DNA of 7,181 nt from positions 1 to 7,181 of the forward strand of contig CAYUCE010000071.1 in assembly GCA_964443275.1 (NCBI GenBank), given 5' to 3'. The DNA comes from CAYUCE01 sp964443275. Its GTDB lineage: Bacteria > Bipolaricaulota > Bipolaricaulia > CAYUCE01. The notes under the pieces are model-generated. The model searched no databases. It was not told where the DNA came from and was given only the letters and a program-made list of their open reading frames with translations. Shown piece after piece: positions 1 to 5,910 of this stretch. The stretch's first letter is position 1, and every line of letters begins with the position of its first letter. The position numbers and the translations under genes were made by a program.

Positions 1-79
1 TGATATCCCTGATGGCAGGTATTTTTTCCCCTTCATAAATGGTATCTACGTCTATAATTTCAATTATTGGAATTCCCAT
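1..79 (-). CDS. ABC transporter ATP-binding protein, N-terminal fragment (runs off window)
   Basis: Only the first 26 codons are present; the rest lies beyond base 1. The visible protein starts MGIPIIEIIDVDTIYEGE and continues with KIPAIRDI. This matches the start of ABC ATPases: a beta strand (IIEIIDV), the A-loop aromatic Tyr15 that stacks on ATP adenine, then a xAxRDI segment that normally leads into the Walker A strand. The YEGE..PAIRD spacing resembles the LolD/MacB-type subfamily more than ZnuC, but 26 residues cannot settle that. The ATG at 79 overlaps the end of the FmdE-like gene by 16 bp, which suggests translational coupling in one operon. The ribosome binding site is weak (AAGGGAAG about 10 nt upstream). 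The inferred role is energising the transporter whose binding protein is encoded at 590-1435. Confidence 0.6.
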   Translation of the reverse strand, partial: MGIPIIEIIDVDTIYEGEKIPAIRDI

Positions 80-492
80 GTGAACAATTCTTCCCTTTCT
101 AATTCTATGATTCGACGAGCTAAGGAGATTGGTTCTCCTTCCGAGATGGATGTAAAGATCTCTGGGTCAAGCTCTATGGTCAACACCTTACCGTCCTTGG
201 AAAATTGGGCTCTGGGTTCCCCCTGTTCAGTAACCGAAATGTTGCCTTTCCCTAGGGTGCACCCAGTAGAAAGTTGAATTCCATCCACCATACAGGAAAT
301 GGGAGGAGTACTTCCGGTGGCTACCTCCGCTTTTAGGTCAAAAAAGCCCGTAGATTGTAGCTTATCCAGGGCTAAAAGTCCCATCTTTATTCCAACTACC
401 AAGAAAGGTCCCAAATGGCCGTGAAATTCCTCGCCCTTTTTTACCAGCTCCGGCAGGCTGGTGGTGGTAAGGTCTATTTTTCTCATCTCCAT
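64..492 (-). CDS. FmdE-family (formylmethanofuran dehydrogenase subunit E-like) protein
   Basis: A 142-residue soluble protein of the FmdE domain family. The signatures are FHGHLGPF at residues 23-30, Cys67 in the PISCMVDGIQ stretch, and Cys78 in TGCTLGKGN (76-84). These are the conserved His/Cys and Gly-rich segments of FmdE proteins, some of which bind zinc. The C-terminal zinc ribbon found in longer family members (about 200 residues) is absent. In methanogens the name comes from formylmethanofuran dehydrogenase, but stand-alone bacterial copies have no settled function, so a role in that enzyme should not be assumed. Its place between a metal-binding-protein gene and an ABC ATPase gene suggests metal handling. 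I chose the ATG at 492 because AAGGAG lies 9 nt upstream (502-507); the second Met (484-486) has worse spacing. No transmembrane segment or signal peptide is seen. Confidence 0.85.
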   Translation of the reverse strand: MEMRKIDLTTTSLPELVKKGEEFHGHLGPFLVVGIKMGLLALDKLQSTGFFDLKAEVATGSTPPISCMVDGIQLSTGCTLGKGNISVTEQGEPRAQFSKDGKVLTIELDPEIFTSISEGEPISLARRIIELEREELFTWEFQ

Positions 493-589
493 CCTATTTC
501 ACTCCTTACATATGGTTTGATGCTTATTGATCCATAAATTCTTTTAAGTCCCATTTTGGTGGGGGCTAAAACCTGTCAATACCTCATCC

Positions 590-1435
590 TTACCTCTCCA
601 AATAGATTTCTAAGGCTTCCAAAAGCTGGTCAGCGTTATGGCGAATCATCTGTTGGTAATTTTGGGTATAAGGTACAGCTCCCGGGAAGTTAGAGAGTAT
701 TACGTGTACTGCCCCTATTTTATAAGCAATCTTGGCCCCAAATCCGGTTCCAGATTGGAGGTTGTCTATCACCAAAGCCACCTTTTCTTCCCTTCCCACC
801 TTTACCAAGTCGGTTGCCTCTTTTACAGAAACCATCTCCGGTGGCGGATAATCGGCCACTACTTCTAACCCCAGCCAGGAAACAAAAGCCTTCTGCCACC
901 TCATTACTATTACTTTGGTTCCGCTTACTCCCTGGTTCACAGCCTCCTCTTGGATTTCTTTGGCTAATTGGTCGATGTTTTCCCTTAAGGACAGTGCATT
1001 GGCTCTATAAAAATCGGCATTAGTTGAATCTACCTCAATTAGGGCTTCCTCTATCTCTTCTACCATCCGGGCGGCGTTGGGAGGCACGTTCCATTCCCCT
1101 TGGGTCCTAACCTTTATGATATCTTTATTTCCAGAGGCCTGGATAAGCTTTTCTAGCCAAGGCTCTATACCGTGGTAGATGACCAGGCTAGCTTCGCTTA
1201 CCGCCTGAGCATCCGAAGGTTTCACATCATAATGGCCAGGACATAGTCCGGACGGAGTAATAGTATAAACCTCAACCATATCCCCTCCCACTTGTTTAGC
1301 AAAATCCTTCCCTATCGAAGTGGTAGCGATAACTAATGGTTTTTTTTCTTCAGTAAGTCCACTTCTTGCTAACCCCACAAATAACAGGCTTACCAATAGT
1401 AAGCCCACCACAATTTTCAAACTTGCTTTTGACAT
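590..1435 (-). CDS. ZnuA/TroA-like metal ABC transporter substrate-binding protein, atypical ligand residues
   Basis: A 281-residue exported solute-binding protein of the cluster A-I (ZnuA/TroA/MntA) family. Residues 1-25 form a Sec signal peptide (Lys-rich start, hydrophobic core from about residue 8). No lipobox Cys is seen, so how it is anchored is unclear. Family landmarks are LVIATTSIGKDFAKQVGGD (34-52), HYDVKPSDAQAV (68-79), ASLVIYHGIEPWLEKL (82-97) and a helical linker around 125-165. The metal site is unusual. Counting back from the PSD motif, the normal ligand His position is Gly67 and the only His is one residue later (H68). The NPHxW-type second His is absent near 117-122. The third His of HxAF is replaced (RWQKAF, 179-184). 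Cys65 and His88 are possible alternative ligands. The ATG at 1435 has AGAGGAG 8 nt upstream. The gene lies between nikR and the FmdE-like gene on the same strand. The family is fairly secure; the substrate is unknown. Confidence 0.85.
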   Translation of the reverse strand: MSKASLKIVVGLLLVSLLFVGLARSGLTEEKKPLVIATTSIGKDFAKQVGGDMVEVYTITPSGLCPGHYDVKPSDAQAVSEASLVIYHGIEPWLEKLIQASGNKDIIKVRTQGEWNVPPNAARMVEEIEEALIEVDSTNADFYRANALSLRENIDQLAKEIQEEAVNQGVSGTKVIVMRWQKAFVSWLGLEVVADYPPPEMVSVKEATDLVKVGREEKVALVIDNLQSGTGFGAKIAYKIGAVHVILSNFPGAVPYTQNYQQMIRHNADQLLEALEIYLER

Positions 1436-1464
1436 CTAGATCACTCCTCTTAGGTTTTAAGTAA

Positions 1465-1491
1465 ATGTTATTATTTTCTATAAAGTAACAC
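1465..1491 (-). promoter_or_regulatory. candidate NikR operator upstream of the binding-protein gene
   Basis: On the plus strand ATGTTAT (1465-1471) and GTAACAC (1485-1491) form an inverted repeat with a 13-bp spacer. The right half is a perfect GTAACAC and the left half matches GTGTTAC at 5 of 7 positions. This fits the GTGTTAC-N13/14-GTAACAC operator described, from memory, for Geobacter-type NikR. It lies 30-56 bp upstream of the binding-protein ATG and directly downstream of nikR. No strong -10/-35 pair is obvious here, so it may act on a weak promoter or on readthrough from nikR. Confidence 0.5.
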
Positions 1492-1509
1492 CACAAGAGC
1501 AAAAAAAAA

Positions 1510-1926
1510 TTAATCCAGTTTCTTTCCGGTAGAGGTAGCGGTTAACTCTCCATGTTTCACCCCCTTGATCCCGATCAATTGAGAAGCCAGGTTTTCCACT
1601 TCTTTTCCCTTACCTTTCACCGCCAAAAGTTCCAGGCAATTATCATCGTCCAAATGAATATGGGTAGTGGATATGATCAGATCGTGCTGGTGATGCTGCA
1701 GCTTGGTAAGGTTGCCGGAAAGGTTCCTTTTATGGTGATCGAAAAGTAAGGTTATTACCCCTACTACCTCCTCGTTCTCTGCCCATTCCCAACTTATGAG
1801 CTCCTTTCTTATAAGATCTCTAATAGCTTCTGAACGGTTTGCATAGTGCTTTTGGGCTATTAGGCCATCGAACTTTTCCAGCAAGTTCTCATTTATGGAA
1901 ACTCCGAACCTTACCGTATCGGACAT
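1510..1926 (-). CDS. nikR: Nickel-responsive transcriptional regulator NikR
   Basis: A 138-residue regulator of normal NikR length. Residues 1-45 form the ribbon-helix-helix DNA-binding domain (beta strand VRFGVSIN, then helices with YANRSEAIRDLIR at 28-40). Residues about 53-135 are the ACT-like nickel-sensing and tetramerisation domain. All four high-affinity Ni(II) ligands seen in E. coli NikR (H76, H87, H89, C95) are present here as H78, H89, H91 and C97, within LQHHQHD and THIHLDDDNCLEL. With nickel bound it is expected to bind palindromic operators and repress nickel uptake genes. It is the first gene of the minus-strand metal cluster and is followed after 74 bp by the binding-protein gene. 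The ATG at 1926 has a weak AGAAGTGG-type ribosome binding site. A GTGTTAC motif upstream suggests autoregulation. A run of nine T residues follows the stop codon on the coding strand but without a convincing hairpin. Confidence 0.95.
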   Translation of the reverse strand: MSDTVRFGVSINENLLEKFDGLIAQKHYANRSEAIRDLIRKELISWEWAENEEVVGVITLLFDHHKRNLSGNLTKLQHHQHDLIISTTHIHLDDDNCLELLAVKGKGKEVENLASQLIGIKGVKHGELTATSTGKKLD

Positions 1927-1953
1927 AAAACAACCACTTCTTTATTTAAAATA

Positions 1954-1983
1954 AGATAAGCAGTTAGTAACACTTTTTTGAAA
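1954..1983 (-). promoter_or_regulatory. candidate nikR promoter with embedded GTGTTAC half-operator
   Basis: On the minus strand TTTCAA (1983-1978) and TTATCT (1959-1954) are separated by 18 bp and could be a weak -35/-10 pair for nikR. The heptamer GTGTTAC (1973-1967) lies inside the spacer, where a bound repressor would block RNA polymerase. It is identical to the perfect half-site in the nikR to binding-protein gap and has the same orientation to transcription. No good second half-site at 13-14 bp spacing is seen, so this is a half-site with modest support. Confidence 0.3.
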
Positions 1984-2033
1984 TTTGTAGCATCCAAACT
2001 TAGCATAATTGAAGATAAAATGCAAGCGGCAAA

Positions 2034-2062
2034 TTGGCCTACAAGGATCTTTTTGATAAAAT
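2034..2062 (+). promoter_or_regulatory. sigma-70-type promoter of tRNA-Leu
   Basis: TTGGCC (2034-2039) and TAAAAT (2057-2062) are separated by exactly 17 bp. The -10 matches the consensus at 5 of 6 positions and the -35 at 4 of 6. Transcription would start near 2069, a few bases before the tRNA 5' end at 2075. Confidence 0.65.
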
Positions 2063-2074
2063 GGTTAACGTCCG

Positions 2075-2161
2075 GCGAAGGTGGCGGAACTGGCAGACGC
2101 GCTAGGTTTAGGACCTAGTGGGCATATTCCCGTGCGGGTTCGAATCCCGCCCTTCGCACCA
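2075..2161 (+). tRNA. tRNA-Leu (anticodon UAG)
   Basis: An 87-nt class II tRNA including an encoded CCA. The acceptor stem pairs GCGAAGG (2075-2081) with CCTTCGC (2151-2157), followed by discriminator A and CCA. The anticodon stem CTAGG/CCTAG encloses the loop TTTAGGA, giving anticodon TAG at 2109-2111, which reads CUN leucine codons. A variable arm follows (TGGGCATATTCCCG). The T arm is GCGGG-TTCGAAT-CCCGC. It has its own promoter just upstream. Confidence 0.97.
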
Positions 2162-2206
2162 AACTACCAGGTCTTTAAGTAAACTCCATTGGTGTAATTC
2201 GCCAGC

Positions 2207-2235
2207 TTGAATATTTTAAAGGTATGATTTATAAT
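2207..2235 (+). promoter_or_regulatory. sigma-70-type promoter of tRNA-Gly
   Basis: TTGAAT (2207-2212) and a perfect TATAAT (2230-2235) are separated by 17 bp. Transcription would start near 2242, about 9 nt before the tRNA. No terminator is evident between the tRNA and the glycosylase gene, so this promoter may also serve that gene. Confidence 0.75.
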
Positions 2236-2250
2236 AAATACGAATTTTAA

Positions 2251-2325
2251 GCGGGCATAGCTCAGTGGCAGAGCGTCAGTTTGCCATACTGAAGGTCGCG
2301 GGTTCGAGTCCCGTTGCCCGCTCCA
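2251..2325 (+). tRNA. tRNA-Gly (anticodon GCC)
   Basis: A 75-nt tRNA including CCA. The acceptor stem pairs GCGGGCA (2251-2257) with TGCCCGC (2315-2321). Discriminator U (2322), typical of bacterial tRNA-Gly, is followed by CCA. The anticodon stem TCAGT/ACTGA holds loop TTGCCAT, with anticodon GCC at 2283-2285, reading GGC and GGU. The T arm has the standard GGGTTCGAGTCCC. Confidence 0.97.
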
Positions 2326-2377
2326 ATTCAATATATGAATAAGTAAGCGCCTTCCCTGTTTTCAAAGACGAAAAGCC

Positions 2378-2384
2378 AAAGGAG
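2378..2384 (+). promoter_or_regulatory. ribosome binding site deciding the GTG start of the glycosylase gene
   Basis: AAAGGAG ends 10 nt before GTG at 2395. The next in-frame ATG (2419) is preceded by only GAGG with about 2 nt spacing, so the GTG is the better start. Confidence 0.7.
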
Positions 2385-2394
2385 CTAGATCCAG

Positions 2395-3000
2395 GTGAGA
2401 GACTTGTTTAGTGAGGATATGAGCAACCTGTCACTGGCCGAATTAGAAGAGAAGGTAAGCCAATGTAAGAAATGTGAGCTTCATAGCAACAGGACAAATG
2501 CGGTGTTTGGAGAAGGGGATCCGAAAAGCTCCCTACTTTTAATCGGTGAAGGGCCGGGCAGAGTGGAAGACGAACAAGGTAGGCCTTTTGTGGGAAGGGC
2601 CGGAAAGAAGCTGGATGAAATCTTGAAGTCTGTAGGAATCAGAAGAGAGGAAGTCTATATCACTAATGTAGTCAAATGTCGACCTCCGGACAACAGAACC
2701 CCGCTGGCCGGAGAGATGGAAACTTGCTTTCCTTACCTAGAAGCCCAAATTGCCCGCATAAATCCGGCCATAATAGTGACTTTGGGAAATGCCGCTACCA
2801 AGAAGCTTTTAAACACCGATCAAGGAATTACCTCTCTTAGAGGGGAGTTTAAAAGCTGGCGGGGGAGTATAAAGGTATTTCCTATGTTTCACCCTAGCTA
2901 TCTTCTTCGCTATCAATCAACCAAAGTTGGTAGTCCTAAGTATCTTACCTGGCAGGATATTCAAAAGGTAAAAAATTATTTAAAGGATTTATCCAGTTAA
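2395..3000 (+). CDS. udg: Type-4 (family 4) uracil-DNA glycosylase, [4Fe-4S]
   Basis: A 201-residue cytosolic DNA-repair enzyme that removes uracil, arising from cytosine deamination, from DNA to begin base excision repair. Four cysteines match the family 4 iron-sulfur ligands: C24 and C27 (CKKC), C95 (VVKCRPPDNR) and C111 (CFPYLEAQI). The active-site motif GEGPGRVEDEQGRPFVG spans 51-67, against the usual GEAPG start; F65 would stack on uracil. The C-terminal motif HPSYLLR (166-172) contributes the catalytic-loop His166. The length is normal for UDGa enzymes, which are common in thermophiles and many anaerobes. The start is GTG, chosen on the ribosome binding site. The gene follows tRNA-Gly by 69 bp and converges with clpP, with only 34 bp between the stops. 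A CCAGTT-AA-AACTGG palindrome straddles the stop (2993-3006), but it lacks a T tract and is not a clear terminator. Confidence 0.95.
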   Translation: MRDLFSEDMSNLSLAELEEKVSQCKKCELHSNRTNAVFGEGDPKSSLLLIGEGPGRVEDEQGRPFVGRAGKKLDEILKSVGIRREEVYITNVVKCRPPDNRTPLAGEMETCFPYLEAQIARINPAIIVTLGNAATKKLLNTDQGITSLRGEFKSWRGSIKVFPMFHPSYLLRYQSTKVGSPKYLTWQDIQKVKNYLKDLSS

Positions 3001-3034
3001 AACTGGGCCCGTTACGGCTTCCTCATTTTGATTA

Positions 3035-3655
3035 TTACCCAGCTTTCTTTGATTCAATAATATCATCTATCAATCCATACTCCCTAGCCTGATCTGCAGT
3101 CATAAAGAAATCCCGATCGGTATCCTTTTCTATCTTCTTCAGGGGTTGGCCGGTATGATGGGAAAGGATTTTATTAATACGTTCCTTGGTTTTTAGAAGT
3201 TCATCAGTCTGTATCTTTACGTCTGTGGCCTGACCTTGAGCTCCACCAAGCGGCTGGTGAATGAGGATTCTGGAGTTAGGAAGGGCAAAACGCTTCTTTT
3301 TAGTACCTGCGGCCAGTAGCAACGCACCTAAACTTGCTCCTTGACCAACACAAATAGTGGAAATATCGTTTTTCACATATTGCATAGTATCATAAATGGC
3401 AAGGCCAGCGGTTACCGCCCCACCCGGAGTATTAATGTATATACTGATGTCTTTTTCCGGGTTTTTTGACTCCAAAAACAGAATCTGAGCAACCACTATG
3501 TTGGCCATTTCGTCTTGGATGGGACCGCGTATAAAGATAATCCCCTCTTCTAGGAGTCTAGACCATATATCGTAGGCAATTTCCCCTCCGTTTCTTTTTT
3601 CAATTACTCTAGGGGGAAATATCTGCATCCTTTCCCTTTCTCTATTTTCTCTCAT
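3035..3655 (-). CDS. clpP: ATP-dependent Clp protease proteolytic subunit ClpP
   Basis: A 206-residue serine peptidase that forms the double-heptameric chamber fed by a Clp ATPase for cytosolic protein turnover. The catalytic triad is intact: Ser108 in GQGASLGA, His133 in RILIHQPLGG and Asp182 in DRDFFM. The Ser-His-Asp spacing (25 and 49 residues) equals that of E. coli ClpP. The oligomerisation segment with GAQGQATD (138-145) and HTGQPLKKIEKDTDRD (167-182) is standard. The Arg/Glu-rich N-terminus (MRENRERERM) precedes the conserved IFPP..IE start of the mature protein. I prefer the ATG at 3655 because AAGGAG lies 9 nt upstream (3665-3670); Met10 is an alternative with a weaker site. The gene follows tig after 117 bp on the same strand. 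The usual downstream clpX is not here: the converging glycosylase gene takes its place. Confidence 0.97.
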   Translation of the reverse strand: MRENRERERMQIFPPRVIEKRNGGEIAYDIWSRLLEEGIIFIRGPIQDEMANIVVAQILFLESKNPEKDISIYINTPGGAVTAGLAIYDTMQYVKNDISTICVGQGASLGALLLAAGTKKKRFALPNSRILIHQPLGGAQGQATDVKIQTDELLKTKERINKILSHHTGQPLKKIEKDTDRDFFMTADQAREYGLIDDIIESKKAG

Positions 3656-3687
3656 TCATATCATCTCCTTACTTTTAGTTTAAATAC

Positions 3688-3722
3688 AGTTTAAAGTTCG
3701 AAGTTCAAGGTTAATAGTTCAA
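3688..3722. repeat. tandem heptamer repeat (AGTTCAA-type), five units
   Basis: Five adjoining 7-bp units read on the plus strand as AGTTTAA, AGTTCGA, AGTTCAA, GGTTAAT and AGTTCAA. A degenerate sixth unit (TGTTTTA, 3723-3729) may follow, and an out-of-phase GTTTAA lies at 3678-3683. On the coding strand of clpP the unit is TTGAACT. The array ends 18 bp from the clpP ribosome binding site, in the tig-clpP gap. I see no well-formed -10/-35 pair here, although TTGAAC resembles a -35 hexamer. Confidence 0.7.
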
Positions 3723-3772
3723 TGTTTTAGTCAACAATTGTCTGGTAAAGGCTAACACCTTGCCCTCAAATC

Positions 3773-4975
3773 CTAACCCCCAGCAACTATCTTGGCCTTC
3801 TCTCGCAGTAAATCTAAGGCTCTCTCATTTTCTTTCTGCTCCTTAAAGCTATCTAGCCCCCCTTGTCGGGCCTTTATGAGATTTTTGAACTTAAGTGGAT
3901 TCATACCTTTTTTGTTCGCTTCTTCCTCTATTATTTCCTCTAATTCATCATCATCTATTTCAATCCCCTCCTGTTTTTTAATCTCCTTCAAAACTAAGTT
4001 CCTTCTAATATCCTTCTTTACCTTTCCTCTGTATTTATCTTCAGTCATCCCCCTTTCCTCTAATAGATCGGGTAGGTTAATAGATGAGTCGCTGCGGGCC
4101 TGCCGGGTTGCATTTAGGTTATCTTCTATAATTCTATCTACCATTCCCTGAGGTATTTCCAGCTCGGTATCGGAAATTACCTTATCCAATATTTTTAGTG
4201 AAAGCTCCTCTTGATGTCTTTCTTCATTAGTTTGAGCCAGCTCTTGAGTAACCTCTCCTCGTAATTCCTCTACTAAATCATGACCCAGCTCTTGAGCTAA
4301 TTCCTCTATGGTTGGCAACTCAACCTCTTTTATGGCCAAAATCTTGATCCGGGTATCATAATCTCCTAGATCTACTTCTTCATCCTCTCTCTTCCCTACC
4401 AGCTTTGAAGAAATTTCATTATCTTCGCTTATTTCCAGCTCAAATTCCTCCCCGGACCCAAGATCGCTTAAAACCACTACATCTCCACTGGAAATTACAC
4501 CTTCCTCTTTGGGCACCAAGATGGCATTTTCGCGCTGTAGCTGCTCTATTTTTGCTTCAATTTCTTCCTCTGTGGGCTCCGGTGGGCCGGGGTCTTTGAT
4601 CTCAATGCCGGTATATGGTGGAAGTTCGGGTTCGGGAAGTACCTCTACCTCTACCCTGAACTTAAAAGGGTTCCCCCGACCAAATTCGATCACTTCCGTA
4701 TCCGGTTCGGCCACCGGCTCCATATCCAGCTCCTCCAAGGCCTGGGGGAGATATTCCTTTATCAAAGCAGATTGGGTATCCTCATCAAACATATCTTTTC
4801 CAAAACGGGCTTCGAGCAAACCTCGAGGTACCTTACCCCGGCGGAATCCAGGCAGCTTAACATCTTTAACTGTACTCCTATAAATTTCTTCCATCTTCTC
4901 ATCTACCACCGAAGCAGGGATTTCAACTTTTGCTTTAAGCTTGGTCTTTGTTTTCTGCTCTACTTCTGTTTTCAT
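3773..4975 (-). CDS. tig: Trigger factor (ribosome-associated chaperone) with reduced PPIase domain
   Basis: A 400-residue chaperone that binds the ribosome at the peptide exit tunnel and shields nascent chains. The N-terminal ribosome-binding domain (1-115) carries the signature PGFRRGKVP at 42-50. The long helical C-terminal chaperone domain, with its linker arms, spans about 118-160 and 219-400. The middle FKBP-type prolyl isomerase domain is only about 58 residues (160-218), against roughly 95-100 in E. coli. The usual DG..F.GG and IPGFE segments are missing; only GDVVVLSD, GEEFE, LVGKREDEEVDL and IKILAIKEVELP remain recognisable. Isomerase activity is therefore doubtful, while the chaperone role should persist. 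The start ATG overlaps the panE stop as ATGA (4972-4975). A GGAGGG site lies 7 nt upstream (4983-4988), inside panE, so translation is probably coupled. Confidence 0.95.
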   Translation of the reverse strand: MKTEVEQKTKTKLKAKVEIPASVVDEKMEEIYRSTVKDVKLPGFRRGKVPRGLLEARFGKDMFDEDTQSALIKEYLPQALEELDMEPVAEPDTEVIEFGRGNPFKFRVEVEVLPEPELPPYTGIEIKDPGPPEPTEEEIEAKIEQLQRENAILVPKEEGVISSGDVVVLSDLGSGEEFELEISEDNEISSKLVGKREDEEVDLGDYDTRIKILAIKEVELPTIEELAQELGHDLVEELRGEVTQELAQTNEERHQEELSLKILDKVISDTELEIPQGMVDRIIEDNLNATRQARSDSSINLPDLLEERGMTEDKYRGKVKKDIRRNLVLKEIKKQEGIEIDDDELEEIIEEEANKKGMNPLKFKNLIKARQGGLDSFKEQKENERALDLLREKAKIVAGG

Positions 4976-5910
4976 CTTGATTCCCTCCGTTGATATTTAC
5001 AGACGCCTTCTTTAATCAGAGTAGTCAATATGTTGTTTACTGGGGCCCCTATCCCTATCTTTTCGCCTTTTTCTACCACTTTTCCATTTATATAATCTAT
5101 TTCTGTCTGCTTTTGGTTTCTTACGTCTTGAAGCATCGAGGAAATATTTTCAGAAGTTAGCCGACAAACTTCTTCCACTTCCTCTACCGTTTCATCTAAG
5201 TCCATATCTATCCCTACTTTTTGGGCTACCTTTACCCCTTCAGAAACCGCAGAGCGCATAACTTTTCTAAGATCGGGATTAGTTATTAAATCCCCGTTTT
5301 TAACATTGAATATGGCCGTTAATGGGTTGATACCGGCGTTGATGAGAAGCTTGTGCCAAACTTTTTTATCCACATCTTTCACCCGCCAGGTTTTCATCCT
5401 GGCCTTATTGAAGGCCTCAACTATCCGATCCACTTTCTCCGTTTCCCCATTCCCTACCTCTCCTATATAAGTTGGTCCATAACCAGCCCACTTTATGTGC
5501 CCGGGTCCTACTAAAGTGGAACCCAATGAAGTAACCCCCCGAATTATCTGCCCGGGCGGGACAAACTTGGCAATCTGGGCCGTATTACCCAAACCATTTT
5601 GGACAGATAGGACTTGCGTGTCTGGCCCCACCAGGGGTAGCGCATCCTTTACAGCTTGGGTTGTATGATAAGCTTTAACAAATATCCCCACAAGATCCGC
5701 TTTATCTTTGATATTTTTAAGCTCGCTAGTAGCTTTTACCGATATCCGATGCTTACCATCCTTTTCCTCTATTATCAGCCCATCCTGGTTTATACGCTGA
5801 ATATGTTCTTTATTTGAGGGATTATAAAGCCATACCTCCTCGCCGCTTTGGGCAAGTAATCCCCCAAATAAAGTTCCTAACGCTCCTGCTCCAACAATGA
5901 CAATCTTCAT
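4972..5910 (-). CDS. panE: 2-dehydropantoate 2-reductase (ketopantoate reductase)
   Basis: A 312-residue NADPH-dependent cytosolic enzyme that reduces 2-dehydropantoate to pantoate in pantothenate and coenzyme A synthesis. The N-terminal Rossmann fold starts with MKIVIVGAGALGTLFGG, whose GxGxxG is at 7-12. The QNGLGN loop (104-109) is typical. The C-terminal helical domain has the catalytic Lys187 in KLLINAGINPLTAI, with Asn191 and Asn195, and the substrate-binding TEIDYINGKVV (269-279) with Glu270. Length and motif order match the family. Some family members act on other 2-keto acids, but placement 78 bp after panB supports this assignment. The start at 5910 is the natural Rossmann N-terminus, though its ribosome binding site is poor (AAGAAAA directly before the ATG). 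It overlaps tig by 4 bp. Confidence 0.93.
   Translation of the reverse strand: MKIVIVGAGALGTLFGGLLAQSGEEVWLYNPSNKEHIQRINQDGLIIEEKDGKHRISVKATSELKNIKDKADLVGIFVKAYHTTQAVKDALPLVGPDTQVLSVQNGLGNTAQIAKFVPPGQIIRGVTSLGSTLVGPGHIKWAGYGPTYIGEVGNGETEKVDRIVEAFNKARMKTWRVKDVDKKVWHKLLINAGINPLTAIFNVKNGDLITNPDLRKVMRSAVSEGVKVAQKVGIDMDLDETVEEVEEVCRLTSENISSMLQDVRNQKQTEIDYINGKVVEKGEKIGIGAPVNNILTTLIKEGVCKYQRRESR

Noticed and set aside
543..566. TTGACA on the minus strand (around 575-570) as a promoter for the FmdE-like gene
   Set aside because: The -35 hexamer is perfect, but at 16-18 bp spacing the bases (near AAATGG) do not resemble a -10 box.
1501..1509. Run of nine T residues after the nikR stop as a rho-independent terminator
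   Set aside because: I could not find a stable GC-rich hairpin directly before the T run.
2993..3006. CCAGTT-AA-AACTGG palindrome as a terminator for the glycosylase gene or clpP
   Set aside because: The loop is only 2 nt and no T run follows on either strand.
4509..4883. 124-codon plus-strand open frame opposite tig
   Set aside because: Its Ser/Gly/Pro-rich low-complexity translation is the antisense of the secure trigger factor gene. The plus-strand frames opposite 3792-4151, 4405-4599 and 4772-4993 are rejected for the same reason.
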